Assembly: GCA_038246645.1 (NCBI GenBank)
Contig: JBBRVS010000158.1
Span: 1 to 13,295, forward strand
Source of the DNA: JAHCHG01 sp038246645
Lineage (GTDB): Bacteria; Acidobacteriota; Blastocatellia; Pyrinomonadales; Pyrinomonadaceae
Length of the DNA stretch: 13,295 nt
Direction of reading: 5' to 3'
Part shown: one piece after another, positions 1-5,819 of the stretch
Layout: the number at the start of each line of letters is the position of its first letter
Numbering within the stretch: position 1 is the first letter of the stretch
The notes under the pieces: generated by a model
Databases searched by the model: none
What the model was told of the DNA's origin: nothing
What the model saw: the letters and a program-made list of their open reading frames with translations, nothing else
Program-made: the position numbers and the translations under genes

Positions 1-813
1 CATCTCGTTAATTTTCTCGGCACGGACACGATGAGCGCACTTTTAATTCACCGAAAGTTTTACAATTCGGAAATGGCTGGTTTTTCAATTCCCGCCGCCG
101 AACATTCAACGATTACGGCTTGGGGACGCGACAACGAAATTTCGGCATATCGCAATATGCTCGAAAATTTTGCCAAACCCGGAGCTTTGGTCGCGGTCGT
201 TTCCGATTCGTGGAATATTTTTAACGCCGTCGAAAAAATCTGGGGCGAAGAGTTGAAACAGGAAGTTATTGATTCGGGCGCAACGGTCGTTATTCGTCCC
301 GATTCGGGCGAACCGGTCGAGGTCGTATCAAAAGTCGCGCATCTTTTGGGCGAAAAGTTTGGAACGAGCCTTAATTCAAAAGGCTACAAAGTTTTGAAAA
401 ATGTCCGCATCATTCAGGGCGACGGCGTGAATGAACATTCGATCAATGAAATCCTGGAAAGACTCAAAACGGAAGGCTTTTCGGCGTCGAATATCGCCTT
501 CGGAATCGGCGGCAGCTTGCTGCAAAAGGTGAGCCGCGACACGATGAAATTTGCTTATAAATGCTCGGCAATAGTCGCGGGCGGCAAGTTGCGCGACGTT
601 TATAAACAGCCGATCACCGACGCGGGAAAAAACAGCAAACGCGGACGGCTCGATTTAATTTCGGATAATGGAGAATATAAAACCGTCCGCCTCGAAGATG
701 CCGAAACTCTTTCGGCGGAAAACACGCAAATGCGCGTCGTCTATGAAAACGGCGAGCTTTTGATTGATGACACTTTAGACGAAATCAGAGCGCGAACGGC
801 GAAAAAAATTTAA
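1..813 (+). CDS. nadV: Nicotinamide phosphoribosyltransferase (NAMPT/NadV family), 3' part, 5' end outside window
   Basis: Converts nicotinamide and PRPP to nicotinamide mononucleotide, the one-step NAD salvage route in the cytoplasm. The frame is open from base 1 (first codon CAT), so the gene begins before the window. 270 residues are present against about 460-490 in the family, so this is the C-terminal half or slightly more. Family motifs appear in the expected order: NFLGTDT near residue 4 (its Asp matches the residue that favours nicotinamide over nicotinate), IPAAEHSTITAWG, IRPDSGEP, IQGDGVN and FGIGGSLLQKVSRD (PRPP and phosphate binding). An internal ATG at 31 is not the start, because the homologous sequence continues upstream of it. 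It ends with TAA and converges on the flavoprotein gene, with a large hairpin between them. Its upstream partner is not visible. The family call is secure; the nicotinamide preference is inferred from the Asp. Confidence 0.92.
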   Translation, partial: HLVNFLGTDTMSALLIHRKFYNSEMAGFSIPAAEHSTITAWGRDNEISAYRNMLENFAKPGALVAVVSDSWNIFNAVEKIWGEELKQEVIDSGATVVIRPDSGEPVEVVSKVAHLLGEKFGTSLNSKGYKVLKNVRIIQGDGVNEHSINEILERLKTEGFSASNIAFGIGGSLLQKVSRDTMKFAYKCSAIVAGGKLRDVYKQPITDAGKNSKRGRLDLISDNGEYKTVRLEDAETLSAENTQMRVVYENGELLIDDTLDEIRARTAKKI

Positions 814-822
814 CTGTAAAAA

Positions 823-900
823 TCCACTCTCTGCGAACTATGCGCCTCTGCGTGAGAAAAATAGATTTCACGCAGAGGCGCATAGTTCGCAGAGAGTGGA
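823..900. repeat. Perfect 33-bp inverted repeat with 12-nt loop, octamer-periodic
   Basis: The arms 823-855 and 868-900 are exact reverse complements around the loop 856-867. Read on the right arm, the sequence runs in 8-nt steps related to ACGCAGAG and GCGCATAG, the same unit type as the hairpin at 10256-10328. It lies between two convergent genes (nadV ends at 813, the flavoprotein at 953). It would fold strongly in either transcript and could stop or protect both, but no T-run follows on either strand, so it is not a classic intrinsic terminator. Confidence 0.93.
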
Positions 901-952
901 ACAATAACTACAATTTAATTTGTCAAAACACCTATTTTTCGCTATTTTTCCA

Positions 953-2119
953 TTACACAAATTGCCCCGCCGCAAAGCCGGAAGACCACGCCCATTGAAA
1001 ATTGTAGCCGCCGAGCCAGCCCGTTACGTCAATGACTTCGCCGATGAAAAACAGTCCTTTAACCTTTTTGCTTTCCATCGTCTTCGATGAAAGCTCAGCG
1101 GTCGAAACTCCGCCAATGGTTACTTCCGCTTTGGCGTAGCCTTCGGTTTCGGCAAAGGGAATTTGCCAGTTTTCCAAGGTTTCGGCGACTCTTGCCAGTT
1201 CTTTTTCGCTAAATCCTTTGAGCGGTTTCGCGTCGGCAAATTCCTTTGTCCAGACTTCGGCAAAGCGGTTCGGCAACAGTTCGCCGAGAAAATTCGCCAG
1301 ATTTTTCAGACTTTCGCCTGAATTTTTCAGAATTTCAAACGCATTTTTCGACGGCAAAAGATCAAGCGAAATTTTTTCGCCCGGTTTCCAGTAAGACGAA
1401 ATCTGCAAAACGGCAGGACCGGAAAGCCCGCGATGTGTAAACAGAATATTTTCGCGGAAAGTCGCTTTGCCGGAGGAAATATCCGCTTCCAGAGAAACTC
1501 CGGCAAGTTTTTTGAAACCGGCGGGAAAATTTTTCCCGAAAACAAACGGCACCAGTGCGGGACGCGTTTCGACGATTTTCAAACCGAATTGCCGTGCCAG
1601 GCGATAACCGAAATCGGTCGCGCCGATCTTCGGAATCGAAAGTCCGCCCGATGCGATGACCAGACTTTCGCACGTAAATTTCCCTTGATTCGTTTCGATT
1701 TCAAAAAAATCTTTTTGAGAAATGCTTTTAACCGAACAATTTAAGCGAATTTCGGCATTTGCTCTTCTGCACTCGGTTAAAAGCATCTCGACGATTTTCA
1801 GAGAGCTTTCGCGGCAGAAAAGCTGTCCGAGTTTCTTTTCGTAAAATTCGATATTATGTTTTTTGACGAGTTCGACAAAATCCTGCGGCGCGTAACCGGC
1901 AAGCGCGGATTTGCAGAAATGCGGGTTTTCCGAGATGAAATTCTCCGCTCTCGCGTTGATGTTCGTAAAATTGCAGCGACCGCCGCCCGAAATTATGATC
2001 TTGCGCCCGACCTGATTATTATGTTCGATCAGCAGAACTTTGCGCCCGCGCTTTCCCGCTTCGATCGCGCAAAAAAGTCCCGCCGCGCCGCCGCCGATGA
2101 TGATTGCGTCAAAATTCAT
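953..2119 (-). CDS. HI0933/BaiN-like NAD(P)/FAD-dependent oxidoreductase
   Basis: A flavoprotein of the HI0933-like family (TIGR00275 type, also annotated BaiN or YhiN-like), 388 aa, normal for the family. The N-terminal Rossmann motif is IIIGGGAAG (residues 6-14), with acidic E32 after the second strand to bind ribose. The family signature GRKIIISGGGRCNFTN covers residues 38-53. The C-terminal FAD motif is GLFFIGEVIDVTGWLGGYN, followed by a Gly-rich end. The precise substrate is unknown for most members; a bile-acid reductase role is claimed for one clostridial homologue and should not be carried over here. I chose ATG at 2119 rather than TTG at 2122: the A of this ATG is the last base of the dinB-family TGA (TGATG), which points to translational coupling, and a purine-rich GGAAAG-type site lies about 12 nt upstream. 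The gene is second in a two-gene unit. Confidence 0.9.
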   Translation of the reverse strand: MNFDAIIIGGGAAGLFCAIEAGKRGRKVLLIEHNNQVGRKIIISGGGRCNFTNINARAENFISENPHFCKSALAGYAPQDFVELVKKHNIEFYEKKLGQLFCRESSLKIVEMLLTECRRANAEIRLNCSVKSISQKDFFEIETNQGKFTCESLVIASGGLSIPKIGATDFGYRLARQFGLKIVETRPALVPFVFGKNFPAGFKKLAGVSLEADISSGKATFRENILFTHRGLSGPAVLQISSYWKPGEKISLDLLPSKNAFEILKNSGESLKNLANFLGELLPNRFAEVWTKEFADAKPLKGFSEKELARVAETLENWQIPFAETEGYAKAEVTIGGVSTAELSSKTMESKKVKGLFFIGEVIDVTGWLGGYNFQWAWSSGFAAGQFV

Positions 2120-2649
2120 CAAGCCAAATATCTTTCCTTCAAAATATTTAGGTGATGGAGTTCGTGTCCGGCGATCATAAATGCTAAAGCTCGGACGCTG
2201 ACGGAGTTTTCGCTCGCCGTTCCCGAACGCGTCCAGGCTTCATCGGGAAAATTTTGGAACATCAGAATATTCGCATCTCTGACAAACGCAAATTCGGCGA
2301 TCAGATCGGTAAAGCGGCAATTATCGAAATCGGCGTTTTCGATATACGGGTCTTGATCGAATCCTTCGACCGGCGTCTGATCGTTTCGCGCAAAACGCAG
2401 CGCGCGATAGGCGAAAATTTTTTCCGTGTCAATCATATGTCCGACCAGTTCCTTGATGCTCCATTTGTTTTCCGCATAGCGAAAATGCGCTTTTTCTTCA
2501 GTAATTTCGGCTAAAATGTTCTGCGTTTCAATTTTATTTTGTTTCAAAACCGATAAAATATCATCGCCTTTGACCAGCGAAATATATGTTTCATAAAACG
2601 CCGCGTATTCGTTTTTTTCGGGACGCGCTGTTATTTGTAAATTATTCAT
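2119..2649 (-). CDS. DinB superfamily (four-helix bundle, DinB_2-like) protein
   Basis: A 176-aa protein of the DinB/YfiT four-helix-bundle superfamily, which usually binds one divalent metal through three histidines. Some members are thiol-transferases using bacillithiol or mycothiol, but most have no known substrate. Candidate ligands are H71 in the motif KWSIKELVGHMIDTEK, and H162 and H166 in AGHELHHLNILKERYL near the C-terminus, the usual spacing for the superfamily. No signal peptide or membrane segment is visible, so it is probably cytoplasmic. The ATG at 2649 has a GAGGT Shine-Dalgarno about 6 nt upstream. It is the first gene of the unit and overlaps the flavoprotein by one base. The superfamily call is good; biochemical function is not predictable. 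DinB here is only the family name and implies nothing about DNA polymerase IV. Confidence 0.85.
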   Translation of the reverse strand: MNNLQITARPEKNEYAAFYETYISLVKGDDILSVLKQNKIETQNILAEITEEKAHFRYAENKWSIKELVGHMIDTEKIFAYRALRFARNDQTPVEGFDQDPYIENADFDNCRFTDLIAEFAFVRDANILMFQNFPDEAWTRSGTASENSVSVRALAFMIAGHELHHLNILKERYLA

Positions 2650-2669
2650 TTCTTTACCTCGAAATTTTG

Positions 2670-2698
2670 TTGATTATTTTATCAAAGTTAGATTATAT
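2670..2698 (+). promoter_or_regulatory. Putative sigma70-type promoter for the small secreted protein
   Basis: TTGATT (2670-2675), a 17-nt spacer, then TTATAT (2693-2698). The predicted transcript start near 2705 would give a leader of about 20 nt before ATG 2728. It shares its -10 bases with the opposing promoter, so the two probably compete for RNA polymerase. Confidence 0.4.
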
Positions 2699-2719
2699 TT
2701 GCTTTGAATCTTCCCGCAA
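2692..2719 (-). promoter_or_regulatory. Putative sigma70-type promoter for the DinB/flavoprotein unit
   Basis: On the minus strand a perfect TATAAT -10 (plus-strand 2692-2697) is preceded after 16 nt by TTGCGG (2714-2719), a partial -35. The start codon at 2649 lies about 40 nt downstream. The -10 overlaps that of the divergent plus-strand candidate. Confidence 0.45.
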
Positions 2720-2727
2720 AAAATATT

Positions 2728-3132
2728 ATGAAAATCAAATTATCTTTTTTTATCGGCGTATTTCTTCTTTGTGCGGTCAATATCTTTGCTCAAGGCGGCA
2801 AAGCCGAACCGCTGCGGATCAGTTTTGACAAAGGCAAATCGAGCAAAACGGTTTCCGGCAGTTTGAAGGGCGACGAGGAATACGAATATATTTTCGGCGC
2901 GAAAGCCGGACAAACCGTCAAACTCAAACTCGTTTCGACCGCGCCGAAGGGCAAATTCCACGCTTTCCGCGTTTTAGGCGCGGACGGAATTGATTTTATA
3001 TCAGATTACGACATCAATTATGATCTCGAATTCACCGCACCGGAAACAGGCGATTATCTGGTTTTCGTCCAGATGCGACCGACCGACCGCGTTCGTTCGG
3101 GAAAATTTTCGCTGACTTTGAGCATTAAATAA
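2728..3132 (+). CDS. Small secreted protein with PPC-like beta-sandwich domain
   Basis: A 134-aa protein with an evident Sec signal peptide: MKIK, then a hydrophobic core of about 15 residues (LSFFIGVFLLCAV), then NIFAQ with likely cleavage after the Ala. The mature part, about 113 residues, looks like a bacterial pre-peptidase C-terminal (PPC)-type beta sandwich. The cues are EYEYIFGAKAGQTVKLKLVS at the start, a central strand with ADGIDF, the motif FTAPETGDYLVFV, and a final strand GKFSLTLSIK. Such domains occur alone or at the C-terminus of secreted enzymes and bind surfaces or aid secretion; no catalytic residues are seen. I preferred ATG 2728 over an in-frame TTG at 2704 because the signal peptide then begins properly. 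No clear Shine-Dalgarno is visible. The export prediction is firm, the PPC similarity moderate. It stands alone, divergent from the DinB gene. Confidence 0.75.
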   Translation: MKIKLSFFIGVFLLCAVNIFAQGGKAEPLRISFDKGKSSKTVSGSLKGDEEYEYIFGAKAGQTVKLKLVSTAPKGKFHAFRVLGADGIDFISDYDINYDLEFTAPETGDYLVFVQMRPTDRVRSGKFSLTLSIK

Positions 3133-3181
3133 AGTCTGACAACGGATAAACACTGATAATTTTCAAGAAATTAGAAATATC

Positions 3182-3359
3182 GGTAATGTTGCACATTTTA
3201 TGATGAGCCAAAAAAACCATTCGGAATAGATTAAAGATGATAACTGAGAGATGATAGATAAATATTTGATAAATCTATCAGTTATCAACTATCAGCTATC
3301 ATCTGTTCCGAAGTAATAATCTTAAAAGTTTTCGTCATCATAAAATCTGAAACACTACC
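3182..3359. repeat. Imperfect 25-bp inverted repeat (outer shell)
   Basis: The arms 3182-3206 and 3335-3359 match at 22 of 25 positions as reverse complements, sharing a 12-base run ATTTTATGATGA. Inside lies a second short pair, TTCGGAA (3220-3226) with TTCCGAA (3306-3312), and inside that the heptamer hairpin at 3236-3303. This gives three concentric layers. Confidence 0.8.
3236..3303. repeat. Hairpin of tandem heptamers (GATAACT type), arms differing by one unit
   Basis: The left arm 3236-3259 (24 nt) and right arm 3273-3303 (31 nt) are built from heptamers such as GATGATA, GCTGATA, GTTGATA and ACTGATA, read on the reverse complement of the right arm. The right arm has exactly one more 7-nt unit. 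The loop 3260-3272 is 13 nt and almost entirely A/T. Confidence 0.85.
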
Positions 3360-3401
3360 AAAATATCTTATTTAGAACTTTCGCTTGAAGTTTGGAGTCC
3401 C

Positions 3402-3453
3402 GCCTTTAGGCGGCTTTTCGCTGCGCTGCGCTGGCGTTTTGCCGCCTAAAGGC
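3402..3453. repeat. Side hairpin in the left arm of the larger palindrome
   Basis: GCCTTTAGGCGGC (3402-3414) and GCCGCCTAAAGGC (3441-3453) are exact reverse complements around a 26-nt loop containing three CGCTG-like steps. The opposite arm at 3574-3608 reads straight through without it, so this hairpin is either an insertion of about 40 nt on the left or a loss on the right. Confidence 0.85.
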
Positions 3454-3470
3454 TAATGGCATTAAGTTAA

Positions 3471-3538
3471 CCGCGGATTTCGCTGATGACGCGGATAAAT
3501 CAAAAATTAAATCCGCGTTTTTCCGCGTTAATCCGCGG
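3471..3538. repeat. Central CCGCGGATT-type palindrome
   Basis: CCGCGGATT (3471-3479) pairs exactly with AATCCGCGG (3530-3538), and ACGCGGAT (3489-3496) pairs with ATCCGCGT (3511-3518), around an AT-rich loop. The arms are repeated variants of CGCGGAT, so the same core is used twice per arm. It forms the innermost layer of the 3377-3633 structure. Confidence 0.85.
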
Positions 3539-3674
3539 CTGAAACTGTTCTTGAAATTGTTAAACGCTGTTATCTTAATGTCATTAGCCTAAAGGCGGGA
3601 CTCCAAACGCGCAAAAAATGTTCAAGCGAAAGTCCTCTTATTAAATCCGTGTTCATCTGTGGATAAATAAACTT

Positions 3675-5105
3675 TTACCGCTCGAGATTGCAGGCAATCG
3701 AATGCGCGGCTTTCAGATCATTTTCGATTTTGAGCCTTGTGTCTTTGTCTTCTTCGCGCAAAATGCTGATGACATTTGCTTTATTGGTACGCAGACATTT
3801 GCTCTTGCGGTGTGTTTTTAGATCCTTCAGGATCGAATCGGTCTCGCCGATGCAGATCAATTTGTGATGACCGCGATTTCTGCGGTCGGTGATGCGTTTT
3901 GAAATGACGTAAACCGCCGGAATTTCCTTGAAATTTTCACCGATTTCATAAACCTTAAAGGAATAAGAATCTTTTTCGCCGCGAAAAACCGCGCTGCTGA
4001 TGGCTCTGAGCGGCTTTTTTTTCGCTTCTTTCAGCTCTTGCGAAACTTTCGGTTCGATCTTCGGTTCAATGACGATTTCTATTTTTGCGGCTTTTCTTTG
4101 CGGCGGTTTTGTTTTGCCCGTAATCGCCGGTTTGGCGTATTTTAAAATATCTTTCGGTTCGCGTTTTGCCGAAATCTTCGGTTTGGAAGATTTGGCGGCA
4201 GTTTTGCTTTTGACAACTGGCGTTACCGCTTTAGAAACCGTTTTTACCGCAGGTTTTTTCGGGACATTTTTTATTTTCGGGGAAACTGTTTTTGTTTTGG
4301 CTGCCGTTTTCGATTTGACAGTTTTAACCGTTTTTTGTGCCGTTGCGGTTTTGGCTTTCGCGGGTTTTACCGAAGGTTTTTCAGCAACTTTCTTTATTTT
4401 CGGCGGTAAAACTTTCGGCGCAGCTTTTACTTTCTTAGCTACGGCAGAGATATTCTTTTCCGCAGAGATTGATTTAGCCGCGCTCGGTTTTCCGGTTTTG
4501 GAAACGGATTTTTTGGCGACAATCGCTTTAACTTTTGCGATTTGCGGTTTCGCTGTCGGTATTTTTCCGTTTGCGGTTTTTACTGTTTTCGGTTTCTGAA
4601 TTTTCGTTTTTACGGCGGATTTTTCCGGTTTGTAAACTTTCGATTCTGCCCGTTTATTTTTCGGACTTTTCGGCAAAACCGGTTTAGCCGTTCGAGCTTT
4701 TGATTTAACCGTTTTTGATTTCTGCACCGTTAAATCTGCGTTAGCTTTTTCTGCATTTACATTTTTCTTGGAAATTGCCGTTTTAGCGGGTTTTTGAGGA
4801 ACAACGGTTTTTGCGCTTAATGTTCGCGGAACTTTTTTTTCAGCAACTTTTGATAAAACAGATTTGGTCGGTTTTTTGACGGAATCTAAGGTTTTTGCCT
4901 TCTGGATTTTCGGCGCGACCTTTTTTGAAACTTCGGTTTTTCCGGTTTTTTTTATCGCCGGCTTAACGCTTTTGGCAGAAACAGTTTTCTTTGCAGCAAC
5001 AGATTTTTCCGGCAGTTTGGCGTTTCCGGCGACACTTGCCGAGATTTTTTTTCGTGTTTCCGGTTTTGCGGAACTTATCTTTTTTTCAGTTGCGGCTTGT
5101 TTCAT
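3675..5105 (-). CDS. Histone H1-like Lys/Ala-rich protein with C-terminal GIY-YIG-like domain
   Basis: A 476-aa protein in two unlike parts. About the first 360 residues are low-complexity and strongly basic, rich in Lys, Ala, Ser, Thr, Val and Pro (27 Lys in the first 100), resembling bacterial H1-like or AlgP-type tails that bind DNA without sequence specificity. The last roughly 95 residues are a compact domain of GIY-YIG appearance: AVYVIS (AVY at 397-399), ICIGET (CIG at 418-420), the block THRKSKC, then a terminal helix with E461 in KIENDLKAA and N473 in ACN. GIY-YIG nucleases cut DNA using Tyr, Arg and Glu. Here the first Tyr of YIG is Cys, and the Arg usually found after YIG is not obvious, so activity is uncertain. 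I chose ATG 5105; ATG 5114 and ATG 5141 are also in frame. There is no Shine-Dalgarno, and a TATAAT lies just upstream. Last gene of the minus-strand group. Confidence 0.72.
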   Translation of the reverse strand: MKQAATEKKISSAKPETRKKISASVAGNAKLPEKSVAAKKTVSAKSVKPAIKKTGKTEVSKKVAPKIQKAKTLDSVKKPTKSVLSKVAEKKVPRTLSAKTVVPQKPAKTAISKKNVNAEKANADLTVQKSKTVKSKARTAKPVLPKSPKNKRAESKVYKPEKSAVKTKIQKPKTVKTANGKIPTAKPQIAKVKAIVAKKSVSKTGKPSAAKSISAEKNISAVAKKVKAAPKVLPPKIKKVAEKPSVKPAKAKTATAQKTVKTVKSKTAAKTKTVSPKIKNVPKKPAVKTVSKAVTPVVKSKTAAKSSKPKISAKREPKDILKYAKPAITGKTKPPQRKAAKIEIVIEPKIEPKVSQELKEAKKKPLRAISSAVFRGEKDSYSFKVYEIGENFKEIPAVYVISKRITDRRNRGHHKLICIGETDSILKDLKTHRKSKCLRTNKANVISILREEDKDTRLKIENDLKAAHSIACNLER

Positions 5106-5117
5106 ATAACACATTGT

Positions 5118-5123
5118 ATTATA
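5118..5123 (-). promoter_or_regulatory. TATAAT -10 element just upstream of the H1-like/GIY-YIG gene
   Basis: A perfect TATAAT on the minus strand sits 12 nt before ATG 5105 and about 30 nt after the rsmG stop codon. No convincing -35 is seen at 16-18 nt. If used, the transcript would start only a few bases before the ATG, giving a leaderless or nearly leaderless message. Confidence 0.35.
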
Positions 5124-5152
5124 AACGAAACGCCAAATCAAAGGCGAAAAAA

Positions 5153-5761
5153 CTAAATTTGAGCAATAAATAAAAAGCGTTGTTCCGATTGCGGCATCAG
5201 TTTTTGTTCAAATTCTACGCCGCATTTTTCCAGAGCTTCGCCCAAATTATGTCCGCCGAAAAATAAAATTTTACAACCCTTTGACCAGTTGAGGATTTTC
5301 GGGAGTTTTTTTGTAAATTTATCCAGAGCGCGGCACGTAACAAAATTTACGTCTTTCTTGAAGATTTCTTCAAACTGCTTATTTTCAATAATTACGCGAT
5401 TCTCCAGTTCGAGTTTTGCCGCAACTTCTTCGAGAAATTTCGCTTTTTTCAATTTCGATTCGATCAAAACGCCTCTTAAATCTTCGCGGACGATCAGGCA
5501 CGGCAGCGAAGGCAAACCCGCGCCCGCACCGATGTCGGCAAAACGAGCGTTTTCCGGCAGAAATTCAAGGAGCGCGAGCGATTCCAGAATATGACGAATA
5601 ACGAATTCTTCCGTCGAACTCGGCGCGACCAGGTGCAGAATCGCGTTGTGTTGCTGAATGAATTCGTAAAAATCGGCGAGAGATTCGATCTTTCCGTCGG
5701 GCAGATCCAAACCGAATTCAGCCTGATATTTTTTAATCGCTTCGATGAAATCTTTTCGCAT
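5153..5761 (-). CDS. rsmG: 16S rRNA (guanine(527)-N(7))-methyltransferase RsmG
   Basis: Methylates N7 of G527 in 16S rRNA with S-adenosylmethionine; formerly GidB. It is 202 aa, typical length. Recognisable features in order are an N-terminal helical part with FYEFIQQHNAILHLVAPSS, the RHILESLALLEFL block (residues 56-68), the SAM-binding motif FADIGAGAGLPSLP (74-87), a strand with LIESKLKKAKFLEEV where the acidic residue contacts the SAM ribose, VTCRALDKF, and the terminal strand RFLFIAQI. The ATG at 5761 fits the family N-terminus; no Shine-Dalgarno is visible upstream. It lies 58 nt after the FAD monooxygenase gene on the same strand and 47 nt before the H1-like gene's start. It is not next to mnmG or parAB here, unlike the common bacterial arrangement. 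Confidence 0.93.
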   Translation of the reverse strand: MRKDFIEAIKKYQAEFGLDLPDGKIESLADFYEFIQQHNAILHLVAPSSTEEFVIRHILESLALLEFLPENARFADIGAGAGLPSLPCLIVREDLRGVLIESKLKKAKFLEEVAAKLELENRVIIENKQFEEIFKKDVNFVTCRALDKFTKKLPKILNWSKGCKILFFGGHNLGEALEKCGVEFEQKLMPQSEQRFLFIAQI

Positions 5762-5819
5762 AGGTAGATTTGGAGAAAATCGTAAAAACTTGCAAATACA
5801 CAGTTTATCCCGCGGCTAT

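Larger units (their letters stand above)
3377..3633. repeat. Large nested inverted repeat with perfect 13-bp and 22-bp arm blocks
   Basis: ACTTTCGCTTGAA (3377-3389) pairs exactly with 3621-3633. The next 22 bases (3390-3411) pair exactly with 3587-3608, and a 12-nt unpaired segment (3609-3620) sits only in the right arm. A third block, 3451-3466, pairs with 3574-3589 at 15 of 16 positions. The centre carries another palindrome (3471-3538). Confidence 0.9.
3140..3662. repeat. Diverged inverted flanking motif (3140-3158 / 3644-3662)
   Basis: The left copy CAACGGATAAACACTGATA matches the reverse complement of the right copy at 14 of 19 positions. The two copies bracket all the other palindromes in this gap. 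The motif type (ATCCGTGTTCATCTGTGG) is one I associate with dispersed intergenic repeats in environmental genomes. Confidence 0.5.
3133..3674. other. 542-nt gene-free region made of nested palindromes
   Basis: No reading frame here resembles a protein and no RNA gene is recognised. Almost the whole stretch consists of inverted repeats placed inside one another, entered separately: a shell at 3182-3359 enclosing a heptamer hairpin, and a shell at 3377-3633 enclosing a side hairpin and a GC-rich core. The interval is flanked by diverged inverted copies of one motif (3140-3158 and 3644-3662, 14 of 19 matching). It lies between the 3' end of the secreted protein gene and the 3' end of the GIY-YIG gene, so both neighbours converge on it. 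Confidence 0.85.

Noticed and set aside
31..813. ATG 31 as the true start of the NAMPT gene
   Set aside because: The codons before it (NFLGTDT) are conserved active-site sequence of the family, so the gene continues upstream of the window.
823..900. Rho-independent terminator
   Set aside because: The stem is long and perfect, but neither side is followed by a T-run, and the loop and stem length are unlike standard terminators. Listed as a repeat only.
2704..2727. TTG start extending the small secreted protein by 8 residues
   Set aside because: It would put MNLPAKNI before a complete signal peptide and overlap the predicted transcript start; ATG 2728 fits better.
3133..3674. MITE or insertion sequence remnant
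   Set aside because: No transposase fragment is found and I could not identify target-site duplications around the shells. The nesting of unrelated palindromes does not fit one element, so it is described as palindromes.
4000..4599. 199-aa plus-strand open frame rich in Phe, Ala and Gly, resembling a membrane protein
   Set aside because: It is the exact antisense of the Lys/Ala-rich tract; AAA and GCN codons read backwards give TTT and NGC. No start signal, and composition is explained by the opposite gene.
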